Source: Macrocystis pyrifera
Lineage: Eukaryota; Sar; Phaeophyceae; Laminariales; Laminariaceae
NCBI GenBank assembly: GCA_031763025.1
Contig: JASSKH010000028.1
Location: 7,823,324 to 7,887,323, forward strand
Direction of reading: 5' to 3'
Length of the DNA stretch: 64,000 nucleotides
Position numbers and translations under genes: made by a program. Below are positions 47,487 to 59,582 of the stretch, piece after piece (position 1 is the first letter of the stretch; each line of letters starts with the position of its first letter). Under the pieces are notes generated by a model. It saw nothing but the letters and a program-made list of their open reading frames with translations, did not search any database and had not been told where the DNA came from.

Positions 47487-48241
47487 CAGGGCATTCCTCG
47501 GGACGCTTTTTCGACTCCGGGACGATATCCCGCTGGACCCAGTTATCCCGGGGACTAATAGACGCTACTACTATTTGTGTGGGATGTACCCACCGCGGGA
47601 CGTGTTTGTGCGGGAAAGGGGTTCATATTTTTCGGTGGCGCGGGAGCGGGATATTAGAATGTGTGCGGGGCGCGTTTGTGCGGAGTGTACGGGATTTCAC
47701 GTTTATGACGGGACCGCGGGAGATTTATGGCTGCTGGCTTCGACTGACTGCTGTGTGGTGTGTACCCGACGTACGCCTTCATGGTACATAGTTAATAGGA
47801 CCTATGGTATACATAAAAACCTATATATTTACCTATTTTTACTAACAAAATTTGGTCCCGTTAACTATGGACCCCCGTAAATAGTTATAGTAAGAGAAGT
47901 AGCCCAATTTCGTTCGTTGAGGGCTTTTGTGGGGAGCTGTAGCGCTGTCCGCAAGCGAAAAGTGCAAACAGGCAGTTGGGGATCGTTTTTTGTCTCTTTT
48001 ATTTTGCTGCGGGACGTGTTTATGCGGGAACGGGAGATATTCAAATTTGGGCGGGAGATGCGTATGTGCGGGAACGGGATATACACTTTTCCGTAGCGCG
48101 GGAACGGGATATTAGAATTTGTGACGGACGCGTTAGCGCGGGTACGGGATTTCACGTTTATCACGGGACTACGAGATTATCCCGAATCCGGCATGAAACC
48201 GCGGGATAAACTTCGCGGGAAAAATCCCGAGGAATGCCCTG
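47487..48241. mobile_element. TIR-H, hAT-like non-autonomous element holding a MITE-A
   Basis: Inverted ends CAGGGCATTCCTCGGGA and TCCCGAGGAATGCCCTG. The interior holds repeated GCGGGAACGGGATATTAGAA and GGGATTTCACGTTTATCAC units on both sides of the MITE-A. The 168-codon frame over its left half is not a recognised protein. Confidence 0.65.
47779..47880 (+). mobile_element. MITE-A copy, T/T, inside TIR-H
   Basis: The left G-run end is missing. It interrupts the TIR-H element. Confidence 0.85.
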
Positions 48242-48600
48242 AAAAAAATAAAAAGGGCTTGATTTGATTATTGGCGATTCTCTTGGCTTTTTTCGGTTTT
48301 GATTGTTCATGATTATTTGACAATTTAGCTTGTGTGGTGTCTAGCATGGCTTACTGAAACTTACGTACATATTTTCATGGTATTTTAGTATGGTCATGCT
48401 CAAAATCAATACGTACGATACAGTTGTACACTAAAATACTTTTATAGATCATGATATGGGCCCTATATATCACTTTGTTTTTATGACGTTTATTACACCA
48501 TACTGAAATCCACATACAACCAAAACAATAATTCAAGGCCTCGCCCGCCCTGTTGGTGTGATTATTGTTACAGTTTACAGTTACTGCTACAGAAGTAGTA

Positions 48601-48707
48601 TTACGGGGGGGCACAGTAAATAGGACCTACGGTACACACAAAAACCTATCTATTTCCCTATTTTTGCTAACAATATTTGGTCCCCTATTTGCTATGGACC
48701 CCCGTAA
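48601..48707 (+). mobile_element. MITE-A copy, A-type
   Basis: First of a pair in opposite orientation, 21 bases apart. Confidence 0.9.
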
Positions 48708-48728
48708 TAGTAGAATTCATCACTACTA

Positions 48729-48834
48729 TTACGGGGGTCCATAGTAAATAGGACCAAATTTTGTTAGTAAAAATAGGCAAATATATAGGTTTTTATGTAC
48801 ACCATAGGTCCTGTTAACTATGTACCCCCCGTAA
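48729..48834 (-). mobile_element. MITE-A copy, A/T hybrid
   Basis: Second of the opposed pair. Confidence 0.9.
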
Positions 48835-49084
48835 TAATAAAAACAATCACGATTATACGTAGTCATGATTTTTTTTGTCGTTGGTTCCCAACGCGTCGTA
48901 CTGTAGTTCGTACTACGTCGTTGGCGTCGGTTGGCGCGGCTGATGTTACATATAATGTGTATGAACTGGGACCGGAACCCGCTTACGAGTAAAATTGATA
49001 GAAGTGAAAGGCGAGAGCTGTGTGTCGTGCATACTTACTTGCACGGACAATGAATATTACAGCAATTTTACCACCATGCTTCGC

Positions 49085-49350
49085 AGAAGGAATACACCCT
49101 GGGCTGATGGGTAATCGATCGATCTTTTATCCCTACATAGCTCAGTAGGTAACAGTGCCTTCACATTTATTTTGGCGTTGTCGAGGACACGGGTTCGAAT
49201 CTCGCTTCGAACGCTTATGTATAGAAGGCGTTTGCGCGTGCGGTCGCTCAAGACACTTTTCCCTGGTTCTCCATCAGATGTTGGAACGAAGCGGGTAGGT
49301 CAGCGTACGCTGTACCGACTCCCCAAATATCCCGCCTTTCAGAGGGGGGA
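49085..49350 (+). mobile_element. SINE-J copy with intact boxes
   Basis: Linker CACCCTGGGCTGATGGGTAA, A box TAGCTCAGTAGG, B box GGTTCGAATCTC and body to CCTTTCAGAGGGGGGAAG. Confidence 0.75.
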
Positions 49351-49369
49351 AGAGCATTATAAGGAATAT

Positions 49370-49445
49370 TGCCCTGGACTGGGTATACTATTCGATCGAT
49401 CTTTTTTTTACCCCTGCAGCTCAGTAGGTAACACCTTCACCACCA
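49370..49445 (+). mobile_element. SINE-J partial head, tandem to previous
   Basis: Linker GCCCTGGACTGGGTATACTA, then CAGCTCAGTAGGTAACACCT; no B box follows. Confidence 0.6.
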
Positions 49446-49459
49446 CGAGTCTTGACGCC

Positions 49460-50230
49460 CCAGGACCTGTAACTCACAATCCACCACGTTTTGGCGACGA
49501 AAATCTACTTGAAAATCCAGATCATCTCCGTGACTACACAGGTCGCAATTTCACGTAGAGTACACAGATATAAACTTGCCCTGAGGGACCGCCAGGCCGC
49601 TAGGGGAAGGGAGGAAGAAGCCGGAGGAATGCGGCCAGTAACATGGGGATGGAACGTCGATGAGGAATAGAATATATGCTAAAATGAAATGTTGTGGGGA
49701 ATGGGAATTTAGAAAACGACAGGAAGAGAAGTGTATGAGGGATACTACTGATTTAAGGAAGGATATTTGGTTCATATAGGATCGGCATCTACGCTATTTT
49801 GTCAGAAGGTAAGCATAATAATAACAATAAACTCATGATGAGGAGCTTAACCGAGAAAGCGACTTTCCTCCAAGCCCACAGCTCTATCCTACACCTCTTT
49901 TTTTTAACCTTTCCGAGGCTAAACAAAGCTCCTGAAGGAGAATAAGGAACGCGTCAAAACAATGGAAGAATATCGAAAAGAAAGCCTACTACGTATGTGT
50001 AATACCAGTAAGGGGCTCGAAAACGTTAAACACCAAGGCTTCTTATCTTCCGCATCCCGTCCCCAGGGAGGGTGGCGGAAGAACACAAGAAAGCTATACC
50101 GCCACACACATCTCCAGCGGGAGAGACGGGCCGGGCGAAATTTTAAGCTGAAAACGCAAGAAGACAGACCGAGCTGAAAACTGAAGAACTCACCAGCGAG
50201 CGGGGGGAAGAGGGAGGAGTGTGCCGGTGC
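49460..50230. other. No gene seen
   Basis: Unique sequence between a SINE-J pair and Rep-E copies. Confidence 0.5.
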
Positions 50231-50237
50231 TCCACAT

Positions 50238-50410
50238 TGTCATACATGGCCGCAGCCGTGTATTACCATAGACCCTCTCGCATTCCTACAATGCGGGGAC
50301 GGGGCACGTCTGGCCTTCACCGACTAGGCAGGCATTGCTTGCACCAAGCGCGAAGCGCCGAGCGCGGGGGGCGAGGGCGGGGGGGGGTAGGCGATGAGCG
50401 TACTTACTTG
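50238..50410 (+). mobile_element. Rep-E copy
   Basis: CATACATGGCCGCAGCCGTG through CTTGCACCAAGCGCGAAGCG, then a G-rich run. Confidence 0.65.
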
Positions 50411-50461
50411 TTGCTTGCCTTAACTCATGGGGCCATTGAACACGCATCCCTTACTCATGTC

Positions 50462-50615
50462 CTGCACGGCTAGTCGTATGGCCATAGTCCCCTGTATCCC
50501 TGCATGCCGAGACGGAGCACGTCGGATTTTCACCGATCAGGCAGACATTACTTTCACCAAGCGCGAAGAAGCGCCGTGGGGTGATGAGCGAGTCGCACTT
50601 GAAGGGTGTGATTTT
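50462..50615 (+). mobile_element. Rep-E copy
   Basis: GTCGTATGGCCATAGTCCCC through GAGTCGCACTTGAAGGG; a second partial copy in the same orientation. Confidence 0.65.
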
Positions 50616-50939
50616 TTTTTTTTTTACTCATCACTTTCACTTTCCAGCCTAATTCGTGAGAGGTTTTACCCTCGACGACCTTCTGGACAAGCCGTGGTCA
50701 CAGGTGTCTTCCCTTCTCCCCCCGGTACGTGCCTTTACTTTTTATCGCGCTTAGGGTTCAGCATTCCCACTGCTCGTCGATTTTCATCGAATGTAGCTAA
50801 CTCACGCTCTCGCGCTTTCCGCTAATCAATCTCTTTTATGCAAGAAAAACCCCCTGCGAGCATGCACTCGGGGACCCACGAAATTGATCTTGATAGGCAC
50901 CCAGACCACCTACCAAGCCACCGGGGACGCCGGTTCTGG

Positions 50940-51410
50940 GAACTGCATCCTAACAAAAGAGCCGCTTTTGTGAAGCGGACTTTCTTGCATATGGATGACA
51001 CAGCGTCGAATACGCGCCGTGCGGTGTCGGGCGAGTCGCACACATGAAGGGTGTGAACTCCATCCTACCATAAGAACAGCTTTTGTGAAGCGGACTTTCT
51101 TGCATATGGATGACACAGCGTCGAATACGCGCTGTGGGATGTCGGGCGAGTCGCACACATGAAGGGTGTGAACTGCATCCTGCCATAAGAACAGCTTTTA
51201 CGAAGCGGACTTTCTTGCATATGGATGACATGGCGTCGAACACGCGCCGTGGGGTGTTGAGCGAGTCGCACACATGAAGGGTGTGAACTGCATCCTACAA
51301 CTAAGAACCGCGCTTGTGAAGCGGGATATCTTGTGGACGGCAGCGTCGAATTATTAAGATTAACATATATTTTTAAATTCTGGTGTGGTCACTTCCAGAA
51401 ACAGTAATGG
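50940..51410 (+). repeat. Tandem array of the Rep-E 3' part, ~115-base unit
   Basis: The unit runs GAAGCGGACTTTCTTGCATA, TGGATGACACAGCGTCGAAT, GGTGTCGGGCGAGTCGCACA, GAAGGGTGTGAACTGCATCC, AAGAACAGCTTTTGT. Three nearly identical units and a fourth diverged one are seen, then a normal Rep-E 3' end (TGGTGTGGTCACTTCCAGAA). This produces the repeated frames on the minus strand, which are not genes. Confidence 0.8.
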
Positions 51411-51578
51411 GGAGCACCGAGGGGGGGGGGGAGAGGGTGTAGTAATAGTTGCTTGTGTCATGCATGACCGAAAAAGGGGAGTGAAAATGCATTCTGTAAC
51501 GGAAGACGTTGTATACAGCAGTCATCATGTTGTATGTGCTCATTCGTGTGCCTCACAGCATGAGCGGACGCATGACTA

Positions 51579-51683
51579 TTACGGGGGGCCATAGTAAATA
51601 GGACCTACGGTAACAAAAAAAAACAATATATTTTCCTATTTTTACTATCAATATTTGGTCCTATTTACTATCGCTCCCCGTAA
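51579..51683 (+). mobile_element. MITE-A copy, A/A
   Basis: It lies 100 bases left of the long (AGT)n tract. Confidence 0.9.
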
Positions 51684-51781
51684 TACTACACGTACGTACT
51701 ATACCCGGACGCTCCCCTCAGGCAGTATGCCGGCAGGACGAAGAAAAACAACTAACGTGTGTGAATACGTCCATATACTGG

Positions 51782-52412
<631 letters not shown>

Positions 52413-53095
52413 GTATAATAGTAAAAATTACAGTACTATTAATCTGAGTTACTACTGTATAGTAGAAAGTAGTATTAAGAGTAGAAAATGGTACTATTAA
52501 TACTACGATAGTTGTTAGAAGAATACGGGGGAATAGTTGGGGCCAGTTTTATGACATACTCGTAGACTAGTTACAGTTGGAGTGTTGTGAAAGAAAGAGC
52601 AGTGAAGTGCATCATGCCAAGGTTTTTATCAAGATGGCGACTTGAGCAAGCAGGCACAGCAGTAAGAGTGCAATATAGCAGGTGGAGCCGATAGCAACGA
52701 GTTATGATGCCCGCGTGCCTTCATGAAGGCGCCCTCCTGTTCAGAACTAAAACTGCCGTCGTCACTCTCGCGCCTTTTTGTCGACTAATTCTTGGAGTTC
52801 GAGTTAGCGTGGGATACTGTTTGCAGTAATACGGGGGGGGGGGGGGGGGGTACGTGCAATGGAACCCCACGATGGGCCTCTATTTTTTCTTGTTGAGAAT
52901 ATTCGATGGCACCCCCCCCCCCGCAGTAGGCTGCGAAGAAATAAGGTTGGCGCTGGAAATAGTCGCTAGACTGAACGAGCAGACACGCTCCGCGTCGAGG
53001 ACGTGATCAATCGACGCCTCTTGAAAAGGGCCGATTTTTGTCGAGGGCAAAATACACAAAATAATGGTCACGACGAGATGAACTGTGACACCGAA
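52413..53095. other. No gene seen
   Basis: Unique sequence with short G and C runs (52836-52850, 52911-52922). Confidence 0.5.
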
Positions 53096-53200
53096 TATCA
53101 CACCAGGGTGATAAGATAACACCTCCCCTCGGACGATTTTCAAAGCTTCTGGCGGGTTTCTCGACAACGGGGAGGGCGTATTGAGTACGATGAGCAGACT
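53096..53200 (+). mobile_element. MITE-D end
   Basis: TATCACACCAGGGTGATAAG, then AACACCTCCCCTCGGACGAT and TTCAAAGCTTCTGGCGGGTT, matching the 5268 copy. Confidence 0.6.
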
Positions 53201-53237
53201 GCATCTCGCCGAACTGACAGTATAGCCGCAGCCAGTC

Positions 53238-53305
53238 ACGTTTCGGGGACAAAAACCAGTCTAATTCCAAGCAGTTTGTCCCCAAAACGGGACTGCGGTC
53301 CCGTA
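53238..53305. mobile_element. MITE-B copy, left end lost
   Basis: CGTTTCGGGGACAAA...TTTGTCCCCAAAACGGGAC remains. Confidence 0.8.
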
Positions 53306-53330
53306 ATATATAGGCTTGTGACCTCTCTCT

Positions 53331-53545
53331 GGGATCCTGTGAGATATCTACCCATAAAAACAGTACCGGTAACTTTGGTGTTACGTTAAGTTCAAGGTCG
53401 AATCAGTGTATCTACCCATAAAAACAAAGCTAACTTTGGTATTACGTTAAGTTCAAGGTCGAATCAGTGCATCTAGCCATGAAAACAGAGCTAACTTTGA
53501 TGTAACGTCAAGTTCAAGATCGAATCAGTGTACCATAATAACAGT
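53331..53545 (+). repeat. Tandem repeat, ~66-base unit, three copies
   Basis: ATCTACCCATAAAAACAG, TAACTTTGGTGTTACGTTAA, GTTCAAGGTCGAATCAGTG. Confidence 0.92.
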
Positions 53546-53587
53546 TCCCAGGGTATATATCGTATATATGTATAATATATATATATA

Positions 53588-53791
53588 TCAATCGTCTACT
53601 GTACGAGTCGCGCGAGCGCCCAGAAGAAGTACGAGTATAGTATTGAGCCCGTGCGTCAGGGCGCTGTCGGGGGCCAACTTGGCATAGCCCCCCACACCAA
53701 TCACGCAACAGTTGTTATAGTTGCTGAAATCGCCACTTGTTTTATCGTCATTTTTTCCCTCTAAAGTCCCGAGAAGGTTGATATTGATATT
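53588..53791 (-). other. Open frame without ATG, unrecognised
   Basis: The minus strand reads GKNDDKTSGDFSNYNNCCVI, GVGGYAKLAPDSALTHGLNT, then ILVLLLGARATRTVDD and TGA. It begins at the edge of a MITE-A copy, so anything upstream is interrupted there. It could be an exon remnant. Confidence 0.15.
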
Positions 53792-53794
53792 ATT

Positions 53795-53901
53795 TTACGG
53801 GGGACCATGGTAAATAGGACCAAATATTGTCAAATAAAAAATAGGGAAATGTATAGGTTTTTGTGCATATCGTAGGTCCTATTCACTATGGTCCCCCGTA
53901 A
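53795..53901 (-). mobile_element. MITE-A copy, A/A
   Basis: It truncates an open frame on its left (see 53588-53791). Confidence 0.9.
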
Positions 53902-54513
53902 TACCTGCCTTGAATGATCTACGTAGATCATGGAAGTGGGAATCGACGATCTACCATCCGAGGCGAGAGCAACGTTTTGATGTTGTTCTCAATCGTCTAC
54001 GCGCAGCGGGCACAGTGGGGCGACCAACAGCAGCAGTAAATACGGGTACTACTACTGTATGTATATTATAGTGTTATGTTATAGTAGTATGGGGTTGTGA
54101 TGCGCCCGCGTGCGTGCCGTGCGACTCTTCTTCTTCTTTCTTCTTCTTCTCCTCCTTTGCGTTCATTCATTCATTCATTGTCACTCGGACGCCGCCAACA
54201 ACGTGTACCACACCCCCCAATCACTCACGCAGTGGCCGTTGTGTTTGCTGTTTATAATTTATAATAGTCGCCGTCAATCACTTTTCATTTTATTTATTAT
54301 TATTTTTTTTTTATCCTCCGGCGGATTGGTACGTAAAAGGAAAGCTTAACACAAGCTCTCACCACACACTTCCACGTTCGTTCCAATTTCGTGTCGTGTG
54401 TCAATTTAGCCCCACATAGCTCCCGTTGCGACATCAGAACAGGCTGCTGCTACCCCTTCATCTGTCAAATTTGTCCCCTCTGAAGTCCTGTGATACAAAA
54501 GAGGGTTGAGTCG
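53902..54513. other. No gene seen
   Basis: CTTCTT-rich start gives a Phe/Leu-rich plus frame (54110-54349) that mimics a signal peptide; nothing supports it. Confidence 0.45.
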
Positions 54514-54614
54514 ACCCTCTTTTACTGCTGTAGGGCAAAAGCTGCGGGAACACACCAGTCAAACTCCAAGTAAGTTTGTCGCGAAAACGGGACGGCAGTT
54601 TCCCCGAAAAGGGT
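54514..54614. mobile_element. MITE-B copy, diverged
   Basis: Retains CAGTCAAACTCCAAG loop and GTTTGTCGCGAAAACGGGAC arm. Confidence 0.75.
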
Positions 54615-55108
54615 AGTATTATTAAACAGCCCACTTTGATGTTCGGGCTTTCAGACAGAAAAAACAAATGACGAAAACAAAACGAACGGCTCGTATTACT
54701 ACTGCTGTAACGTACCAAGTACGATGTATACGTAAGACATCGCCCACACCGAAAGAGCTACCACATATATGTGTACGCGTGCCGTAAAGAGAGAGCGTTG
54801 AGTTCGCGCATGAGGGGTATAGGTGCGCATGTAGTGTAATGGTTAGCGCTATCGATCGTTTTTCATCCACATGCACACAGCGCTCCATCCTTCTCTCTCG
54901 ACAACGAGAACGGCAAAGAAAGGGTGCTACGTAATAAGGTCGGACATGATATTTTTCGGAATGTGTAAGAGGCCCTACTCTCTCTCTATCTCTCTCTCTC
55001 TCTCTCTCTCTCGATTCAGATGATCTTTCCGGAAACACCTCAACGTAATCGAGATAATAATGTTCGGTATTATTGTGGCATGGCAACCTTCACCCTTTTC
55101 GGTACTAT

Positions 55109-55211
55109 ACTTTACTGCATGCAGTCCCATTTTGGGGACAAACTACTTACATATAATCTGAGTGGTTTGTCCCTTACTAAACGGGATTACCGCTGTAGTC
55201 CTAGAGGGGGG
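55109..55211. mobile_element. MITE-B copy
   Basis: GCAGTCCCATTTTGGGGAC and the mirror arm are clear. Confidence 0.85.
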
Positions 55212-55286
55212 TTATACAACCTTATTCCCATCTTACGAAAAATCGAGCGCTGAAAAAAACGATCGCGCGCACCCCTGCTGTGCGGA

Positions 55287-55398
55287 CTCAACCCTTTTAT
55301 TTTAGAACAGCAGCGCCACTAACTGTGGGGACAAACCAGTCAAATTTCTCAAGTGGACTGTCCCCAAAATAGGACTGCGGCACTAAAAAGGTTAAAAC
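55287..55398. mobile_element. MITE-B copy
   Basis: The left arm is altered by a CAGCAG insertion; it lies 76 bases from the previous copy. Confidence 0.8.
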
Positions 55399-55439
55399 GC
55401 TCTTGACGCGGGGTGAGCAGAGCCCGGGCTGCCGTTTTA

Positions 55440-55492
55440 CGGGCGGGCGGGTGGGGGGGGGGGCGGGGGGGAGGGGGCGGGGGCGGAGAGGG
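55440..55492 (+). repeat. G-rich tract
   Basis: GGGCGGGCGGGTGGGGGG grading into G(C)G-rich sequence; a candidate G-quadruplex former. Confidence 0.85.
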
Positions 55493-55514
55493 ATCAGAAT
55501 CCACGATGGACAGT

Positions 55515-55650
55515 AAAAACAATGTACGCAAGATGTACGTATCCCCCCGTTGTTTGCACACAGACCATGTTACAGCAAAAAAAAAACAGTGCGTACGCAA
55601 GATGTACGTATCCCCTCGTTGTTTACACGCAGACCATGTTACAGCAGCAT
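55515..55650 (+). repeat. Two-copy repeat, ~75 bases
   Basis: GTACGCAAGATGTACGTATC, CGTTGTTTGCACACAGACCA, TGTTACAGCA. Confidence 0.9.
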
Positions 55651-55848
55651 ATAGTAGGTCCTGATTGTAACTGATGTTTGTTCCCCTGTCAAATAGGAGG
55701 GGGGGGGGATAGGGGCGGATGAGATGCAGTATACGAGTACCAGGTAAAGCTGTTATTAATACCAGTATTTCGGAAAAAAAAAAAAAAAAACGGAGGAAAA
55801 AATGGTTGGCACACACCTTACGTACGCGAGACAAAGGTACTATTAATA

Positions 55849-55954
55849 ATACGAGGAACCGTAGTAAATGGGACCAAATTTTGTTCGTAAAAATATGTAA
55901 ATATATAGGTTTTTTGTGTGTACCGTAGGTCCTATTTACTATGGCCCCCCGTAA
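55849..55954 (-). mobile_element. MITE-A copy, A/A
   Basis: The right end runs into TACCAGGTAG. Confidence 0.9.
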
Positions 55955-56003
55955 TACCAGGTAGCTACTACTACATTAATGTAGTAAGGCTTACTAGCAT
56001 GAC

Positions 56004-56098
56004 TATTTTAGGACTTTTTTTTGCAGTCCCGTTTGGGAGACGAACTACTTAGAATTTGACTGGTCCGTCCCCGAAACGAGACTGCAGCCCTAAAATCA
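56004..56098. mobile_element. MITE-B copy
   Basis: Both arms are present (TTTTAGGACT...GACTGCAGCCCTAAAA). Confidence 0.85.
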
Positions 56099-56099
56099 C

Positions 56100-57942
56100 A
56101 ATCAGGGTGAGGGCTAGGGTTATTCCTGTTCGTCTCGTACGCAAAAGAGAAGACACCCTCTGATAACTTTCTCGAGCAGCGAGAGGTAAGCTACATATTT
56201 TACCATCATGATGACCTACCTTATGTCCAGAGTCTAGTGGAACGAGGTGGTGCGTGCACGACACAACACGACACACAGGCAGGCAGCATGTTGACGACAA
56301 CTAACTCCACCGTTTGTTTTGTTGTTCTTGGGAGCTCTTTCTTCTTCGCCGCGGGCGGGCGATGATCAAGACGAACCAAACTTATCGTGTCCCGAAAAAA
56401 AAACGGACAATAATACGTACTGGTACATGTTCATTGTAGGTTCACTTGGAATTTTATGTACCCATTTTTTTTTTGTCAAGAAGAAAAAGAAGAGCCCTTT
56501 TTCTTCTGCTCTAATCCTGTACGTACAAAAAAAAAACAACAACAGCCCGCGAACTTGGCCTACTCTGCATATAAAAATAAGCGGCAGGCGCTACATAGGA
56601 ACGAAATGATCTGATGTCTACCCCCCCCGCCCCTCCCCCTCCTCCCTTCCCTCAAGATCACCTACTACCTACTACTACTTGCCTTTGTAACGAGAACACA
56701 ATAGTCCAACCGTGGTAAAAGCCTACTCTTGCGGGAAGAACAACAACAAACAGTATAGCCAGCCTTGGGCAATGCATACCAGGTAACTCACTGTACTTTC
56801 TCTCTTTTGTGGCGTGCTTTGGAAGCAAGCAGGCACACCAAGTAGGTGACTCGTACGTGGTGGCAGAAAAACGCTAAACTATAGTACGACTACTACGAGA
56901 TCAAAACACGACGCGCGGGAGGGCGGGCGGGCGGCATACTATATTACTATTACTGCTACTCTTCTCGCGTCCCTACATCCCTTTTGAAAAAAAAGCTTGA
57001 ATCAAAACAGGGCCGGTCGGTCGGTCGGTCGGTCGATTGTCGTACGTAAAATACCTACTACCTGATCACTCACTGCCTGCGGCCAACAGCAACAAAAAAC
57101 AAGCGTAGAAAAAAAAAAAAAAAAAAAAATCAACATTACGCACCGAAATAAATACTTTGTTTTTTCTTCGGTGATGAAAAAAAACATACAACATCACATC
57201 GAACGAGACCCCTATGATACCCCCCCACCCCCCCCCCCCCCCCCCCCCCTCCCTCCCGCCCCACCAAAATCGATCAAAGAGAGATGAAGGTGAAATGGGA
57301 AACAATACTATAGATATTTCCAGGCACCAAAATACAACTCCGGGGCGGATTCAGTAACAATAATTCCAGGAAAAATATCGCCGGGTAACACCAGGTTACA
57401 TCCTCAAGTACGTACGTAGTACCTCCAGGTTCGAACAAAATAAAGGCAAACGGAATGCCGAAAGACGAAGCACGCAGAACGAGCAGAGACGAACTCGCAC
57501 ATCCCAAAACAGCTCTCCGTTTCTTAAGTCATCTGTCGTAAAATAAAAATAAAAACCACTCAAATCAATCTATCGCCAAAATATGTACGGAATATGGTCA
57601 AAACTATATGCTCACTCAAAATGTAGAGGCACTCGTCTTTTTTTGTTGTTGCCACGTTTGAAACGCAAAAAAAAAAAAGAGAAAAAAAAAAGAAAGAAAA
57701 AAGACAGGGACAAACTATTACGAGTACTACAGTATAATAAGAGGCTTGGAAAAGCCAACTATTATGTCATATGATACCATACCACTCTCCATCTCGTCAA
57801 TTATTTTTGGCTTTCCTTTACATAGGTAGAGGAGTCAGAAGTGGCGAGGATTCCCTCTTGTGCACACACAAACATTATACGGTAGTCAAACTGCTCACAA
57901 ACAAATTCCGTCCGGGCACAAGACATGCGCTTTTTTTTCTTT

Positions 57943-57944
<2 letters not shown>
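56100..57944. other. No recognisable gene
   Basis: Unique sequence with poly-A, a (GGTC)n run at 57011-57035 and a C-rich run at 57218-57251. Confidence 0.5.

Positions 57945-58030
<86 letters not shown>
57945..58030 (+). repeat. Poly-C, 86 bases
   Basis: Uninterrupted homopolymer preceded by TTTTTTTTCTTTTG. On the plus strand it would be an excellent pyrimidine tract, but no exon is recognisable to its right. Confidence 0.97.
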
Positions 58031-58032
<2 letters not shown>

Positions 58033-58255
58033 GATACGCGCGACAGCGGCAAACATCAGCGCGCGCGAAATAAGCGCGCGCAAAAAAGGCAAAAAAAAAA
58101 AAAACGAAAACAAAACAAGTCATCGATCAAGCCTGACCAACAAACGGAAAATATAATTAGAAAAAAAAAAAATCTTTACAAAAATATCTTACGTACGTAC
58201 GAGCTCAGTTGGAACCAACACAACAGGAAATACACCAGGGAAATACCATACCGTA

Positions 58256-58322
58256 TGGACAGAAATGTAAGGATCGTTTGTATCATCACATACATAGCTA
58301 AACGTACCTTATATTTTCGTCC
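58256..58322. mobile_element. MITE-C copy
   Basis: Ends TGGACAGAAATGTAAGGA and CCTTATATTTTCGTCCA. Confidence 0.75.
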
Positions 58323-58699
58323 AAAAATCGGTCGGTCACCATAATAAGCCACCGCCCCTCGGCAACAAACATATAATACCTTCTCGCGTTCAACGCGCAG
58401 AAGCAAAGTCTCCCCGCGGGCGTTCTGTTTTTCTGGAGTCACCCCCGAAAAACCAACCGAAACGAAAACGCCACTTTTGACTGAAACGAGGCTTCTGGTG
58501 TGATTGCCCCCCCTCTTCTTTCGCACTGGTGCACACACCATCATCGAACCCCAAAAAAGAAAAAAAAGAAAGAAAGAAATAACTTGAGAAGAACTACCAT
58601 ACCAGGTACTTGGTAGCTAGAACAGCCACCACAGCGCACTATCAGTATTACGATAAGAGAGGCAAAACAACCAAGGAATAAGCATCACACCAGAGCAAG

Positions 58700-58945
58700 G
58701 TGCCGCCGATTCCGACGGAAGCGTGTCTACCGTCCTCTCAAGGCCGGGCCGCGAAATTCCCCGGGAGACTTCATGGCAGAAGCCTGTCTGTCGAACTTCC
58801 AAGGTCGGACCGCGAAAGCCCGTCGCGGACATCCAGCAAAAGCTTATATAGTCCTTCAAGATCGGATCGCAAAAGCCCGCCGACGACTTATCGGCAAAGC
58901 GAGTCCGTCGTCCTCCCAACATCGGACGGCAAAAGCCGGTACGTG
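58700..58945 (+). repeat. 57-60-base tandem repeat, about four copies, open in several frames
   Basis: GTCGGACCGCGAAAGCCCG recurs near 58742, 58803, 58860 and 58919. Being 57-60 bases, it codes for 19-20-residue repeats: on the minus strand AGFCDPILKDYISFCWMS-like units, on the plus strand SDRKSPPTTYRQSESVVLP-like units. No known repeat protein is recognised. Confidence 0.7.
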
Positions 58946-59144
58946 TCACTATGGTCCTTGTGCTGCGACGTGGCGACGCTCCGACACAGCCGTGCGCACT
59001 ACGTTCTCAACAACAACCATCGTCTACACTGCGCTATGCTGTACGACATCTACTATAGACCAACTCTTCCGTCGACGTTGCACACAAAAGGTGTACGAAG
59101 GCGCACACGACAAAGAGCAGAAAAAAAAGTCCTAAACAAAGTTC

Positions 59145-59175
59145 AACACAAAAAAAAAAAAAAAAAAAAAAAAAA
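59145..59175 (+). repeat. Poly-A, about 26 bases
   Basis: Homopolymer with no neighbouring retroposon structure seen. Confidence 0.9.
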
Positions 59176-59582
59176 CGACACGGAGAAAACCGCAAAACAG
59201 AAAGAAAAAAAGTACCATATACGGAAGAGATGGCTCGAGCAACTGCTGTGTGTTACCCTTTCTCCCCAGCAACACTCCCTTTTCAATCTCGCCACCACCA
59301 TCGCACGAAAGGAAAAAACCCACAACCACCACGAGGACCAAAAAACAGACAGGACAGTCATTCATCTTCTTCGCCTCCTCAACACACCCCACCCCTATAT
59401 CATAGTCTTCGTATCAAAACCCAAAACCGTAACAAAAATATAACTTGTGATCGTCCCCCTCTTCTACAGAGGAAGGGGCGTTATTTTAAGAGATGCCAGG
59501 CTAGAGGCCAGGCGAGGGAGGGGACGGGGGAACGGGGGAGGACGGGGGAGGAGACGACGACGACGAAAACGCCTTTTGCGCA

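Noticed and set aside
50822-51273. Repeated minus-strand frames with VRLARHPTARIRRCVIHMQE units
   Set aside because: They are the tandem Rep-E array in translation, not a repeat protein.
54110-54349. Signal-peptide-like plus frame
   Set aside because: The hydrophobic start is a CTT-rich simple sequence; no further support.
54831-54862. tRNA-like A-box sequence TAGTGTAATGGTTAGCGC
   Set aside because: No B box or cloverleaf follows, so not called as a tRNA gene.
57945-58120. Exon after the 86-base poly-C on the plus strand
   Set aside because: What follows is Lys/Arg-rich simple sequence without a recognisable protein or donor.
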